Assembly: GCA_045805265.1 (NCBI GenBank)
Contig: JBJMLO010000028.1
Coordinates: 1-64,000, forward strand
Reading direction: 5' to 3'
DNA: 64,000 nt
Source: JBJMLO01 sp045805265
GTDB taxonomy: Bacteria; Actinomycetota; UBA4738; JACQTL01
A model generated the notes under the pieces. That model saw only the letters and a list, made by a program, of their open reading frames with translations. It was not told the DNA's origin and did no database searches. Shown in pieces: positions 1 to 9,264 of this stretch (the first letter of the stretch is position 1; the number at the start of each line of letters is the position of its first letter). The translations under genes and the position numbers were made by a program.

Positions 1-1
1 C

Positions 2-688
2 AACACGCTGTCTGCCGGACTCGGCGGCCTCATCGCGTTCCTGGTCGTCGCCGGCATCGGCGCGCTCCTGTTCTTCACGGTGTTCAACAAGAAGGACAAG
101 GTCGAGCCGTTGCCGACCCCGCCGGTGGTGTCCCCCACCATCTCGATCCCTCCCACCACGATCCCTCCGACGACGATCCCGCCGACCACCGCACCCCCGA
201 CCACCGCACCCCCGACCACAGCGCCGCCGACGACGGCCGCGCCGTCGCCGACCCAGTCGCAGGCCCCTCCGCCACCGACGTTCCGCAACCTCCTGAGGGT
301 GTTCTTCTGCAAGAAGCTCCTCGGGGGGTCGATCGTCGGCGGGACGATCGTCGGCGCCACCCCCTCGGGCTGCAGCAATCCGGTGGAAGGAGGGGTGAAC
401 CTCCGGCGCACCGTCCCTGGATTCTTCGTGATGGTCTCCGCGCTCGATTTCGAGCCGAGGCACAAGATCACGGCGGCGGTCGGGATCCCCGGCACGAGGA
501 TCATCGTCCAACAGGGATCGTTCACGACCCAGGGGGTGGCCGGCGCCCAGCGGGCGTTCCTCCCCGTCCTCGCGCCCTCCGGCGGCTTCCCCCCGGTCAC
601 GCTGGCGGTCATCGTGCTGGTGGACGGCCAGCCGATCCAGTTCCAGGTCGGTGGCCGGAACATCATCCCGGAGGTCAACCTCAGGTAG
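2..688 (+). CDS. Membrane-anchored protein with Pro/Thr linker, 5' end missing
   Basis: The reading frame is already open at base 2, so the true start lies left of the window; 228 residues are visible. A hydrophobic segment at visible residues about 8-26 is followed by a charged FNKKDK stretch, as in a single-pass anchor. Then come six PPTT[I/A] repeats (about residues 50-79), typical of a flexible wall-spanning linker, and an outer domain of about 130 residues with two cysteines (in FFCKK and SGCSN). I do not recognise the outer domain. The stop lies 2 nt before the S53 protease start, so the two are probably co-transcribed. The first in-frame GTG (base 80) would remove the membrane segment, so it is not the real start. 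Confidence 0.75.
   Translation, partial: NTLSAGLGGLIAFLVVAGIGALLFFTVFNKKDKVEPLPTPPVVSPTISIPPTTIPPTTIPPTTAPPTTAPPTTAPPTTAAPSPTQSQAPPPPTFRNLLRVFFCKKLLGGSIVGGTIVGATPSGCSNPVEGGVNLRRTVPGFFVMVSALDFEPRHKITAAVGIPGTRIIVQQGSFTTQGVAGAQRAFLPVLAPSGGFPPVTLAVIVLVDGQPIQFQVGGRNIIPEVNLR
149..238 (+). repeat. Six 15-bp units coding for PPTT[I/A]
   Basis: Six in-frame 15-bp units encode two PPTTI then four PPTTA repeats. They form the extended linker of the surrounding exported protein and may vary in copy number between strains. Confidence 0.85.
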
Positions 689-690
689 CC

Positions 691-2526
691 ATGACCAGAC
701 GCATCCTCGTCCTCGCCATCACCGCGGGCCTCGTCGCCGGGGCCTGCACGCCATCGCCGAGTCGGCCTCCGGACGGCCGCTCGGCTCCACGGGTGGCCGT
801 GCGCCCCGCGGGCGGCTCGAGGGGCGTGTCCCCACACGGCGGGGGGAGGTTCCTGGAGGAGACCGACCGGGCGCAGGTGCTCGATTTCTCCGTGGTCCTG
901 CGCCTGGCCCACCAGGCGGCCATGCGGCGGTTCCTGCACGACTTGAACGACCCCACCTCGTCGAGCTACCGGCGGTTCCTGACCGCGGCGGAGTTCGGGC
1001 AGCGGTTCGGGCTCCCCGCTCGGCAGGTCGCTCGGGTCCGCGCCGAGCTGCAGGGGGCGGGGTTCGCCGTCCACTCGGTGTACCCCCAGCGCACGGGCAT
1101 CTCGCTGTCGGGCCCGGTCGGGGCCATCGACGAGTTCTTCGCGACGCGGCTGGGCGACTTCCGCGACGCCGGCGGCCGGCGCTACATCGCGCCGTTGCGC
1201 GATCCGGTCGTCCCCGACTCCCTGCGCCCGTCGGTCAGCGCGGTGGCCGGGCTGAACGGGCTGGCCTTCCCCGCGACGCTCGCCATCCCCCACGGGCAGG
1301 GCCTGCTCCCGGACGACGCCGCCAAGGCGTACGACGCCACGCCCCTACGTGACCAGGGGATCCTGGGACAGGGGCAGACCATCGCGATCGTGTCGTTCGG
1401 CTCGTTCCGCGACCAGGACGTCAACGCGTTCGACACGGCGGCCAACGTGGACGCGCCACCCATCGCGCAGTCGATCGAGCACGTCCCGGTGAACGGGGGG
1501 AACGACAACGCGACCGGGGACATCGCCGGCGAGGTGAACCTCGATGTCGACGTGGTCCGGGGGATGGCGCCGCAAGCGAAGATCCTCAACTACGAGACGC
1601 CGCTCGGCTCGCTGTCGTCGTTCACCCAGGGGATGGGGGCGGCCGTGAACCAGATCGTCGCGGACGGGCGGGCCGACAGCGTCTCCATCAGCTACGGGTT
1701 GTGCGACGCGCTGAAGCTGGCGGACGGCAGCCCGTTCCTGTCGCCCGGCGACCGGGCGCTGTCGGAGTCGGCGTTCGCCGCCGCAAGGTCCGCGGGCATC
1801 AGCGTGTTCGTCGCCGCCGGCGACACCGGCGCGTTCGGGTGCCAGCGGTTCGACCTCAACGACACCCGGGTGGTCCCGCTGTGGCCGGGCGACAGCCCCA
1901 ACGTGATCTCGGTGGGCGGCACGCTGCTGTCCGTCCGGCAGGACGGGACGTACCTCCAGGAGGCCGGCTGGGAGGACATCCTGTCCCAGAGCGGGACCGG
2001 CGGCGGCGTGAACCCCTCGACGCTCACGGCGGACGCGCTGCCCCAGTACCAGCAGGGCGACCTCCAGGTGAACGGCAAGGCGACGCCGGTCCTCGACTCC
2101 CAGCGCAATCCCGACGGGCGCCGCCAGGGTCCCGACGTGGCCGCCTCGGCCGACCCGGACAGCGGGTTCTTCTCGGTGTCGCCCGGCCAGGGCGGCAGGC
2201 CGCAGGGGAGCCCGGTGGGCGGAACCAGCGCGGCGACGCCGTTCTGGGCGGCCTCGATGCTGCTGATCCGGCAGTTCGCCGAGCAGCAGGGCGCCGGGCC
2301 GCTCGGCTTCGTCGACGACATGCTGTACCGGATCGCGGCCACCAAGATGAACTACGACGGGGTCGACGACCCCTCCGAGCCGTTCCACGACGTGGTGATC
2401 GGGGGGAACCGCAGCGACGACTGCCGGGTGGGCTGGGACTTCGCCACCGGCCTGGGGTCGCCCAACGTCGCGGCCCTGGCGCAGGACGTCGTGCAGTTCC
2501 TGAAGCAGAACAAACCCTCCGGGTAG
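691..2526 (+). CDS. S53 (sedolisin/pro-kumamolisin) serine-carboxyl peptidase, lipoprotein
   Basis: This is a 611-residue secreted endopeptidase of MEROPS family S53. A signal peptide ends in a lipobox-like VAGAC (Cys about residue 19), so the protein may be lipid-anchored. A pro-kumamolisin-type propeptide covers about residues 45-200. The catalytic set is visible: Glu281 and Asp285 in EVNLD, oxyanion Asp378 in AAGDTGAFG, and Ser513 in GGTSAATP. The C-terminal part has the Asp/Gly-rich stretch that forms the calcium site in this family (FHDVVIGGN, then WDFATGLGSPN). These enzymes usually mature by autocatalytic loss of the propeptide at acid pH. The start lies 2 nt after the upstream gene. 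Confidence 0.93.
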   Translation: MTRRILVLAITAGLVAGACTPSPSRPPDGRSAPRVAVRPAGGSRGVSPHGGGRFLEETDRAQVLDFSVVLRLAHQAAMRRFLHDLNDPTSSSYRRFLTAAEFGQRFGLPARQVARVRAELQGAGFAVHSVYPQRTGISLSGPVGAIDEFFATRLGDFRDAGGRRYIAPLRDPVVPDSLRPSVSAVAGLNGLAFPATLAIPHGQGLLPDDAAKAYDATPLRDQGILGQGQTIAIVSFGSFRDQDVNAFDTAANVDAPPIAQSIEHVPVNGGNDNATGDIAGEVNLDVDVVRGMAPQAKILNYETPLGSLSSFTQGMGAAVNQIVADGRADSVSISYGLCDALKLADGSPFLSPGDRALSESAFAAARSAGISVFVAAGDTGAFGCQRFDLNDTRVVPLWPGDSPNVISVGGTLLSVRQDGTYLQEAGWEDILSQSGTGGGVNPSTLTADALPQYQQGDLQVNGKATPVLDSQRNPDGRRQGPDVAASADPDSGFFSVSPGQGGRPQGSPVGGTSAATPFWAASMLLIRQFAEQQGAGPLGFVDDMLYRIAATKMNYDGVDDPSEPFHDVVIGGNRSDDCRVGWDFATGLGSPNVAALAQDVVQFLKQNKPSG

Positions 2527-2683
2527 TCACCGGCCGGCCGAACCCTGCTGCCACCACCGGACCGCCGCCCGAAACGTCCATTGGGTGCCGGGTCCCCCAT
2601 TTCGGGGAAGATCGGTCGGGGGACGGATTCGGGCCACTGGGTGGGGTAATGTCCTGCCCACTTCGGCGGACAAGGAGATGCAG

Positions 2684-3271
2684 ATGCGGTCGACGCGTGC
2701 GCTCGTGATTGCCGGCTCGGCAGTGGTGGTATTGATGGCGGCCTGTGGCGGCGGGAACGGCGTAGCCTCGCCGACCACCGCCTTCCCCACGGGGATCCCG
2801 TCCAACATCGCCAGCCTCATCCCGACTGGCCTCCCCACGGGGATCCCGTCCAGCATCGCGAGCCTGATTCCGTCCGGCATCCCCACCGGCAACGCCGGCG
2901 GGCTCACCGAGGGCACCGCCAACCTCGCTGTCTCGGGCGACGCGACCGCGACGGTAAACCTCACGACGTTGAAGACCGGGACCTACAAGCCGGGGCTGGC
3001 CATCGCGCTCGCGTGGGCCGACACCTCCGGGAACACTTTCACGATCGCCGGCCTGGCGTTCACCGGCTCGGCGACAACCAGCACGACGCTCACGCTGAGC
3101 TTCTCGATCACGAGCCCGACGCTGCTGATCGCCGCATCGACCGCGGGGGAGTGCACGATCGCGCTGTCGGAGGCGTCGGAGAGCCACGTCAAGGGCACGG
3201 CGGACTGCGAGAACCTGCAGGTCTCCGGCAAGTCCGTGAACCTCCACGTGGACTTCGAGGCGACGGGCTAA
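2684..3271 (+). CDS. Putative lipoprotein of unknown function
   Basis: The protein has 195 residues. The ATG at 2684 was chosen because AAGGAG at 2672-2677 sits 6 nt upstream; the in-frame ATG at 2678 abuts that site. The signal peptide ends in VLMAACGGG, a good lipobox. A short Gly/Pro/Ile/Ser-rich repeat follows (two copies of a 16-residue unit containing IASLIP), then a beta-rich Thr/Ser domain with two late cysteines (GECTIA and ADCENL). I recognise no family. It ends 8 nt before the convergent deacetylase gene. It is probably exported and attached to the membrane lipid. Confidence 0.75.
   Translation: MRSTRALVIAGSAVVVLMAACGGGNGVASPTTAFPTGIPSNIASLIPTGLPTGIPSSIASLIPSGIPTGNAGGLTEGTANLAVSGDATATVNLTTLKTGTYKPGLAIALAWADTSGNTFTIAGLAFTGSATTSTTLTLSFSITSPTLLIAASTAGECTIALSEASESHVKGTADCENLQVSGKSVNLHVDFEATG
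2783..2878 (+). repeat. Two 48-bp direct repeats inside the lipoprotein gene
   Basis: A 48-bp unit starting near CCCCACGGGGATCCC occurs twice with few mismatches. It encodes two copies of a TGIPS-x-IASLIP-type segment just after the lipidated cysteine. Confidence 0.75.
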
Positions 3272-3279
3272 CCCGCGGG

Positions 3280-4932
3280 TCAGCCCGCGCGGTGTCGTCC
3301 CCACTCGGCCGGGCCGAGGCGGAGGTCCGTGGTCCCGTTGGCGACCCGGAACATCTCGTCGAGCCCGACCTGGTGGAGGTCGCGGGCGGCCAGCGCGTGG
3401 AGCAGGCCCGGCAGGGCGGACGCGGTCTGGGGCTTCACGTGCATGACCACGACCATCCCGGGGTGGGCGTGCGACAGGACTCGCCGCTGGATCTCGGAGA
3501 CGCCCGGGTCGGACCAGTCCTGGGGGTCGACGTCCCAGAGCATGGTCCGGGCGAATCCCAGGTCGCCGGCCGCCCGGAGCACGGTGTCGTCGTAGGCGCC
3601 GTACGGCGGGCGGAAGAACGGCAGCGGGGTCGCCCTCGCGATGTGCCACCAGGTGTCGATGTCCGCCTGGATCTGGGCCCGGATCTGCGAGTAGGAAAGG
3701 GTGCGGAGGTCCGGGTGGTCCCGGGTGTGGCTGCCGATCGACATCCCGGCGGCGAGGGCCCGCCGGGCCTGCCGGACGTTGTTGACGAGGTTCACGCTCG
3801 CGCAGAAGAACGTCGCGTGGACGTGGTTCGCCTCCAGCGTGTCCAGGATGGAGTCCCAGGCGTCGCCGAAGATGCAGTCGTCGAACGTCAGCGCGACCCG
3901 CCGTCCAACGCCGGTGAACCCCCGGACGACCGTCGTCTTCACCGGGTGCTGGACGCGGAAGGGCAGGAACCCCGCCAGCGTCCTGTTCCCGGCCTGGTCG
4001 ATCAGCAGCAGCCGCGCGCGGTACAGGCCGGGCAGCGGTGACGACGCCAGGGTGAGCCGCACGCTCGCCGCCCCGGTGGGCTTGGACACCCGGTCGGTGA
4101 TCAGGATGCGCTTGAAGTCGTTCCAGATCTCGGCAGCGACCGTGACCCGCGGCGCCGGATCGGAGGTGCGGAACGACAGCGTGATCGGGCCGCTGCCGAA
4201 GGCCGGCTCGGGCGAGACCGCATGCCACAGGAACCCGGGAGGCCGGGTGTCGACCCGCACCGAGCCGGCCCCGGCCCTCGGGTTGCCGGCGGGGTCGACG
4301 GCCGTGCCCCGCACGGCGTACGTCCCGTCCCCGGCCCGGCGCCAGTGGCCGCCCGAGCGGACCATCCCCCGCCACTCGAACCGATGCGCGCCGGCGCCGA
4401 ACCTGGCGCCGGATGCGAGCCGCTTGACGACGGCGACGCCCGGCTTCACCACGTCGAGCTCGAGGGCGGCCGTCTCCGACAGCGTCACGGTGACCACCGT
4501 CCGGTCCCTCACCTGGTCGCCGTTCGGGCTGAACGGCGACGGGCTCGCCGCGACCGCGACGACCGGGGCCGTGTTGTCCACGGTCACCTGGACGGGGGCG
4601 CTGAAGAACTGCTCGGTCCCCGCGTCGGCGCGGGCCCGGAGGAACCGGGAGCCGTCGGTGCCGGTCGTCGTGTCCCACGGCACCTTCCAGCCATTGGAGC
4701 CGTCGGAGTCGGTGCCGATGTCCGAGTAGGGGCCGCCCGACCCGGTGGCAAGCTGGAACGCGACGCTGTCGGCGCCCGGGGCGGTGGCCGTGACGGCGAC
4801 GGTCCGGTGCACGGGGGTGCCGGCCGCCGGGGCCGTCAGCTGGACCGTGACGTCGCCGGCCAGGGCCCGGCCGGGCAGCACGAGGAACGCGGCCACGACG
4901 AAGAACGGCAGCGAGCGGGCGACGGGGCGCAT
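3280..4932 (-). CDS. Exported NodB-type polysaccharide deacetylase with long beta-rich N-terminal region
   Basis: The protein has 550 residues. A signal peptide (about 1-26, ending GRALA) is followed by about 310 residues of beta-sandwich-like sequence. This includes a SPNGDQVRD motif, common in FlgD/Ig-like repeats of cell-surface proteins. The C-terminal third is a carbohydrate esterase 4 (NodB) domain: TFDD at 349-352, the metal histidines in SHTRDHP at 401-407, RPPYG at 441-445, then DPQDW and VVVMH. It should remove N- or O-acetyl groups from an extracellular or wall glycan. It is transcribed divergently from the phosphoesterase gene across a 100-bp gap that must hold both promoters. Confidence 0.92.
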   Translation of the reverse strand: MRPVARSLPFFVVAAFLVLPGRALAGDVTVQLTAPAAGTPVHRTVAVTATAPGADSVAFQLATGSGGPYSDIGTDSDGSNGWKVPWDTTTGTDGSRFLRARADAGTEQFFSAPVQVTVDNTAPVVAVAASPSPFSPNGDQVRDRTVVTVTLSETAALELDVVKPGVAVVKRLASGARFGAGAHRFEWRGMVRSGGHWRRAGDGTYAVRGTAVDPAGNPRAGAGSVRVDTRPPGFLWHAVSPEPAFGSGPITLSFRTSDPAPRVTVAAEIWNDFKRILITDRVSKPTGAASVRLTLASSPLPGLYRARLLLIDQAGNRTLAGFLPFRVQHPVKTTVVRGFTGVGRRVALTFDDCIFGDAWDSILDTLEANHVHATFFCASVNLVNNVRQARRALAAGMSIGSHTRDHPDLRTLSYSQIRAQIQADIDTWWHIARATPLPFFRPPYGAYDDTVLRAAGDLGFARTMLWDVDPQDWSDPGVSEIQRRVLSHAHPGMVVVMHVKPQTASALPGLLHALAARDLHQVGLDEMFRVANGTTDLRLGPAEWGRHRAG

Positions 4933-5032
4933 CGGCGCCCATCATCGGCAATGGTCCGCCCGGTTGGCAAGGGATCCGGCCCGCGGCATGCCGGGAGGCG
5001 ACCGCGCCGGTACGATGGGCCGTCTCCCTGCC

Positions 5033-6427
5033 ATGAGGACCTCTCCGTCGCGCGTGCTCCGGGCCCTGGCCGGCCTCGTCCTGTTCGCGGCGGTCGCGTG
5101 CACGACGCCGGGCGCGGTCGAGGGGCCGGCTCGGCAGCCGGCTTCGCCGGTCGTGGGGAGCACCTCACCGGTCGCGATCCACCCGCACACGAGCGACCCG
5201 GCCCGGTTCCACACGACCACGCCGATCAAGCATGTCGTCTTCCTGATCAAGGAGAACCGGTCGTTCGACAACCTCTTCGGGCGGTTCCCCGGCGCGGACG
5301 GGACGAGCACCGCGAACGACCACGGCACGACGCGCCCGCTGGCCAGGGGGTTCGACCAGCGGCTGCCCCACGACCTCCCCCACGACTACTCGGCGGCCAT
5401 CCAGGACTACGACGGCGGCAAGATGGACGGCTTCGACCTGACCCCGGCCGCGGCCCAGTACGCCTTCACCCAGATGACCGGCCCCAAGATGCTGCCGAAC
5501 TACTGGCGGTGGGCGAAGGAATTCGTGCTCGGCGACCGCTTCTTCGCCTCGGTGAACGGCCCGTCGTTCCCCAACCACCTGTTCACGATCGCCGCCCAGT
5601 CGGGTGGGACGCACGACAATCCCTCCTCGCCGAGCGGGAACCAGCGCGGCCCCTACAAGACCTGGGGGTGCGACGCGCCGAAGAGCGAGAAGGTGCAGGT
5701 CGTGGACACCGAGGGCGTCGTGCACCAGGTGTCCCCGTGCTTCGACTTCCGGACCGAGGCCGACCTCCTGCAGCATCGAGGCATCCCGTGGGCCTACTAC
5801 GCGGCCCCACCGGTCCCGTGGGAGCAGTCGCCGAGCTCGGGGTACATCTGGTCCGCGTTCGCGTCGGTGCGACATATCCGGGACGACGCGGCCGAGTGGG
5901 CGCACCACGTGTTCCCGGTGCAGCAGGTGGTCGACGACATCGACAACGACCGCCTCCCGCCGGTCACGTGGATCACGCCGCAGTTCGCGCTGTCGGAGCA
6001 CCCCGAGTACAACTTCTGCCACGGCGAGAACTGGTCGACCCGGGTGATCGACGCGATCATGCGGAGCCCCATGTGGAAGGACACCGCGATCTTCCTGACG
6101 TGGGACGACTGGGGCGGGTTCTACGACCACGTCCCCCCGCCCCAGATCGACAAGTTCGGCTTGGGGATCCGGGTTCCGCTACTGCTCATCTCGCCCTACG
6201 CGAGGAAGGGGCTCGTCGACCACCACCACGGCGAGTTCTCGAGCGTGCTGCGGTTCATCGAAGACAACTGGGGCCTGCCCCAGCTCACCCGCCGCGACCG
6301 GGAGGCCGGGAACCTCCACGAGGCCTTCGACTTCACCCAGCCGCCGCGGCCGCCGGATCCGCTGCCCGAGCGCACCGACTGCGCGGGCAACGCCTTCACG
6401 AAGCCCCCGCCCGACGCCTACCGGTAG
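5033..6427 (+). CDS. Phosphoesterase-family lipoprotein (phospholipase C / acid phosphatase type)
   Basis: The protein has 464 residues from the ATG at 5033; an ATG at 5015 is also in frame. The signal peptide ends in AAVAC with Cys23 as lipid site. The body matches the PF04185 family of phospholipase C and AcpA-type phosphatases: IKHVVFLIKENRSFDNLFG at about 65-83 carries the metal-site Glu/Asn, and NGPSFPNH, WDDWGGFYDHV and VPLLLISPYARKG follow. It should hydrolyse phosphodiesters or phosphomonoesters outside the cell, perhaps for phosphate scavenging, but the substrate cannot be read from sequence. It is divergent from the deacetylase and followed by another exported protein 82 nt downstream. 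Confidence 0.92.
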   Translation: MRTSPSRVLRALAGLVLFAAVACTTPGAVEGPARQPASPVVGSTSPVAIHPHTSDPARFHTTTPIKHVVFLIKENRSFDNLFGRFPGADGTSTANDHGTTRPLARGFDQRLPHDLPHDYSAAIQDYDGGKMDGFDLTPAAAQYAFTQMTGPKMLPNYWRWAKEFVLGDRFFASVNGPSFPNHLFTIAAQSGGTHDNPSSPSGNQRGPYKTWGCDAPKSEKVQVVDTEGVVHQVSPCFDFRTEADLLQHRGIPWAYYAAPPVPWEQSPSSGYIWSAFASVRHIRDDAAEWAHHVFPVQQVVDDIDNDRLPPVTWITPQFALSEHPEYNFCHGENWSTRVIDAIMRSPMWKDTAIFLTWDDWGGFYDHVPPPQIDKFGLGIRVPLLLISPYARKGLVDHHHGEFSSVLRFIEDNWGLPQLTRRDREAGNLHEAFDFTQPPRPPDPLPERTDCAGNAFTKPPPDAYR

Positions 6428-6509
6428 CCCGGGCTTGCCCTTCCGCTCGGACAAGGCGACCATCCCCAAGGCCGGCGGCGCGAGGCCCCGGCGAGGAGGT
6501 GGGCATGCG

Positions 6510-7241
6510 ATGCGGCACCAGTTCCTGAGAGGCGCCATCGCCGGTGGGGTCGGGGCGGCCGTCGTCATGATGGCCACTGCGGCCATGGCCGGGTCCGGCA
6601 TCGGGGGCGTGTTCAACCTCGGGAAGACCAATACGGTGAACGCCACGAGCGCGCTCGCGGGGTCGACCTCCGGAGCCCAGCTCAGGGTGACGAACTCAGG
6701 ATCTGGTCCGGCGCTTTCGCTCAACGTGGCCGCGGGAAAGCCCCCGATGACCGTGAACTCCTCCACCAAGGTGGGCAACCTGAACGCCGCATTCCTGAAC
6801 GGGCTGGCCTCCTCCGGGTACGTCCAGGGCGGGGGGCAGGTCCGGGGCTTCGCCCTGAGACTGACCCCCGATAACTCGAAGGAGCTCCTCGCCATCCCGG
6901 CCTACGGGCAGCTTTCGGCCGACTGCGAGGGTTCTGAGGGCATCGTCACCTACGTCAACGGGTCACACAGCGTCGATGCCTGGACGTCCAGGATCGACCA
7001 GCTCGGTGCCACTGCCGACGAGAACCACGTCGATCCGTCAGGTTCGTTGCCGATCCTCGCCATCAAGGGCGGCGGTACCGTCGCGCAGGTCAGGCTTTTG
7101 CTCCACTTCACGACGACGTCCGGATTCTTCACGATCGAGCACGTGGCGACCGTGGACGCCGCCGTGCGGGAATCCGGCGGCACGTCGTGCGCGTTCGTGG
7201 CCTCGACGGTGGTGGGAGCGACGGGGAGGTTCCTGCCCTAG
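6510..7241 (+). CDS. Exported protein of unknown function
   Basis: The protein has 243 residues from the ATG at 6510, which has GAGGAGGT 9 nt upstream; further in-frame codons upstream have no ribosome site. A signal-like hydrophobic segment (about 8-28) ends near MAGSG. The next part reads VGNLNAAFLNGLASSGY, resembling the 'LNAdxLDG' segment of some beta-solenoid and tail-fibre-like bacterial proteins. The C-terminal 120 residues contain two cysteines. Its role is unknown. It belongs to a block of exported proteins and was probably made for the cell surface. Confidence 0.7.
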   Translation: MRHQFLRGAIAGGVGAAVVMMATAAMAGSGIGGVFNLGKTNTVNATSALAGSTSGAQLRVTNSGSGPALSLNVAAGKPPMTVNSSTKVGNLNAAFLNGLASSGYVQGGGQVRGFALRLTPDNSKELLAIPAYGQLSADCEGSEGIVTYVNGSHSVDAWTSRIDQLGATADENHVDPSGSLPILAIKGGGTVAQVRLLLHFTTTSGFFTIEHVATVDAAVRESGGTSCAFVASTVVGATGRFLP

Positions 7242-7577
7242 CGCCCAGCCGCGTCCCCCTCCGAGCAATCGCCGGAGCGCACGCTCGCTCTCTTGTCCCG
7301 TTCGTCCGTTTGACGGGATAGGAGAGGGAGGGGGCGCGCGAGGGCGGCCCCACGACGCCAGCGCTTCCCTGGCGATACCAGCGTCAGCCTCCGCGAGCCA
7401 TCCGCCGAGCGCCCCGACCGACCCCTTCCCCCGCGCCTCCGCTGCCGGCGCTGCACGTGTCCGTCAGTCGGAACGTAACTGTGTGAACGCACCATTCGTG
7501 AGCGTGGGAGTAGAGTCGAACTCTGTTTCGTGCCGGCCCGTGCGGCGTGGCCCCCGGAAGCGAGGGAGGGAGTCCAA
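7242..7577. other. 336-bp intergenic region, probable promoter of the BNR-repeat gene
   Basis: No coding potential was recognised. There is a weak hairpin (TCCCGT at 7296-7301 with ACGGGA at 7313-7318, 11-nt loop, no T-run) and a small AGAGT/ACTCT stem shortly before the next gene. No convincing -35/-10 pair was found. Confidence 0.4.
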
Positions 7578-9152
7578 ATGCGGCGAGTCCTCTCAGTACT
7601 CGGTCCGATCGCCCTGATCGCGGCGTGGCCCACCGCCGCGAGCGCCGGCCCCCTGACGCTGGCGCCACCGACAGTGCTCAGCATCCCGACGCCGTTCCCG
7701 CCCGGGTGCGGGGGCGCCGCGGAGGGCAGCTTCCCGGGGAGCAACTTCAACTACCCGAACTCGGAGGCCGAGCCCTGGATCGCCGTCAGTCCGACCAACC
7801 CGAACGACGTGGCCGCGATGTGGCAGCAGGACCGGTGGTCCGACGGCGGGGCGCACGGCCTCGTGGCCGCGGTGAGCCACGACGGCGGCGCCACCTTCGC
7901 CTACTCCTGGCCGCACTTCAGCAACTGCGCGGGGGGGACCGCCGCAAACGGCGGGGACTTCGGCCGGTCCTCGGACCCGTGGGTGTCCTGGGCGCCCAAC
8001 GGGGACCTGTGGGCGATCAGCCTGTCGGTGGACCGGACGACCCCGCGTAATGCGGTCCTGGCGGCGCGGATGCGCCACGGGTCAGCGACCTGGAGCGAGC
8101 CGTTCACGCTGAAGTTCGACTCCTCCCGGACCGGGATCCCGCTGGGCAACAACTTCAACGACAAGGAATCCCTGACGGCCGATCCGACCGACCCGAGCGG
8201 CGACCTCGTGTACGCGGCGTGGGACCGGTTCGTGTCGCCGAACGAGCACGCGCCGGCGACCGCCTTCGAGCTCGCCAGGGCCTTCCGCGGGCCGGTGTGG
8301 TTCGCGCGGACGACGAACGGCGCCGCGGACACCCCGCAGTGGGAGCCCGCGCGGGCCATCTACGACCCCGGGAACAAGGCCACCACGATCAGCAATCAGA
8401 TCGTCGTGTTGCCGGACGGAACGCTCCTCGACGGATTCATGGTCTTCCCGAAGGACGGCGGCCCGAGCATCCAGGTCATCCGGTCGACGGACAAGGGCGT
8501 GACCTGGTCGAAGAGGGCCTTCCGGGTGTCGGGCGTGGAGTCCGTCGGGGAGCGGGACCCGGAGCCGATCAACTGCCGGCCGTTCATCACCGGGAATCCC
8601 CCGTGCACGCTCGTGCGATCGGACGGCGTGATCATCGACCTGGCCGTCGACACCAGCACCGCGCACCCCGGGCGCGTATACCTCGCCTGGCAGGACCACC
8701 TGGACAACGCCTCTGGCGACGATCTGATCCTGCTCTCGTACTCCGACGATGGGGGGAAGACCTGGTCGCCTGCTGAGAAGGTGAACCAGACGCCGACGGG
8801 CACCTTCACGGACCAGGCCTTCGAGCCGGCCGTCGCCGTGAACGACGCCGGGACCGTGGCCGTGTCGTACTACGACTTCCGCAACGATGTGTCAGGAGAC
8901 CGGCGACTGACCACGGATCACTGGATCGTGCACTCCCACGATGGGGGGGCGACGTGGAGCGAGTCCCACCTGGCGGGGCCGTTTGACATGCATCAGGCTC
9001 CCTACGCGCGGGGCTACTTCGTGGGCGACTATCAGGGCCTCGAGGCCCAGGGCGGTGTGTTCCGGGTTCTCTACACGGCCTGCAACCCGGGAAGCGACAC
9101 GGTGTTTCCGAACCCGAATCCGACCGACGAGTTCACGACGACGGGATTCTGA
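7578..9152 (+). CDS. Exported BNR/Asp-box repeat protein, sialidase-like fold
   Basis: The protein has 524 residues from the ATG at 7578, preceded by a GAGGGAGGG ribosome site. The signal peptide ends at about residue 23 (PTAASAGP). At least four Asp-box motifs of the form S-x-D-x-G-x-T-W are visible (SHDGGATF, STDKGVTW, YSDDGGKTW, HSHDGGATW), the turn elements of six-bladed sialidase-type propellers. Asp boxes alone do not prove glycosidase activity, and I could not identify the arginine triad of true sialidases. It is therefore called by fold only. It is probably secreted and may act on, or bind, extracellular glycans. Confidence 0.85.
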   Translation: MRRVLSVLGPIALIAAWPTAASAGPLTLAPPTVLSIPTPFPPGCGGAAEGSFPGSNFNYPNSEAEPWIAVSPTNPNDVAAMWQQDRWSDGGAHGLVAAVSHDGGATFAYSWPHFSNCAGGTAANGGDFGRSSDPWVSWAPNGDLWAISLSVDRTTPRNAVLAARMRHGSATWSEPFTLKFDSSRTGIPLGNNFNDKESLTADPTDPSGDLVYAAWDRFVSPNEHAPATAFELARAFRGPVWFARTTNGAADTPQWEPARAIYDPGNKATTISNQIVVLPDGTLLDGFMVFPKDGGPSIQVIRSTDKGVTWSKRAFRVSGVESVGERDPEPINCRPFITGNPPCTLVRSDGVIIDLAVDTSTAHPGRVYLAWQDHLDNASGDDLILLSYSDDGGKTWSPAEKVNQTPTGTFTDQAFEPAVAVNDAGTVAVSYYDFRNDVSGDRRLTTDHWIVHSHDGGATWSESHLAGPFDMHQAPYARGYFVGDYQGLEAQGGVFRVLYTACNPGSDTVFPNPNPTDEFTTTGF

Positions 9153-9264
9153 GACCGACCTGTCTGTCCCCGTATCCAGCGTCGCCTCGCCCGGCTTTCG
9201 CTCAACGGTGACTCGGCACACTCACACGTATACTCCTCGCCCCGATCCTCGAAGGAGGAGCAAG

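Noticed and set aside
2024..4951. Very long minus-strand open frame (975 codons) across the S53 gene end, the lipoprotein and the deacetylase
   Set aside because: Arg/Pro/Gly-rich shadow composition with no domain; the true deacetylase is in another frame of the same strand.
4222..6528. Plus-strand open frame of 768 codons
   Set aside because: Antisense to the NodB gene and out of frame with the phosphoesterase; a by-product of high GC.
7296..7318. TCCCGT/ACGGGA hairpin as terminator
   Set aside because: Only 6 bp with an 11-nt loop and no T-run; listed only as part of the intergenic description.
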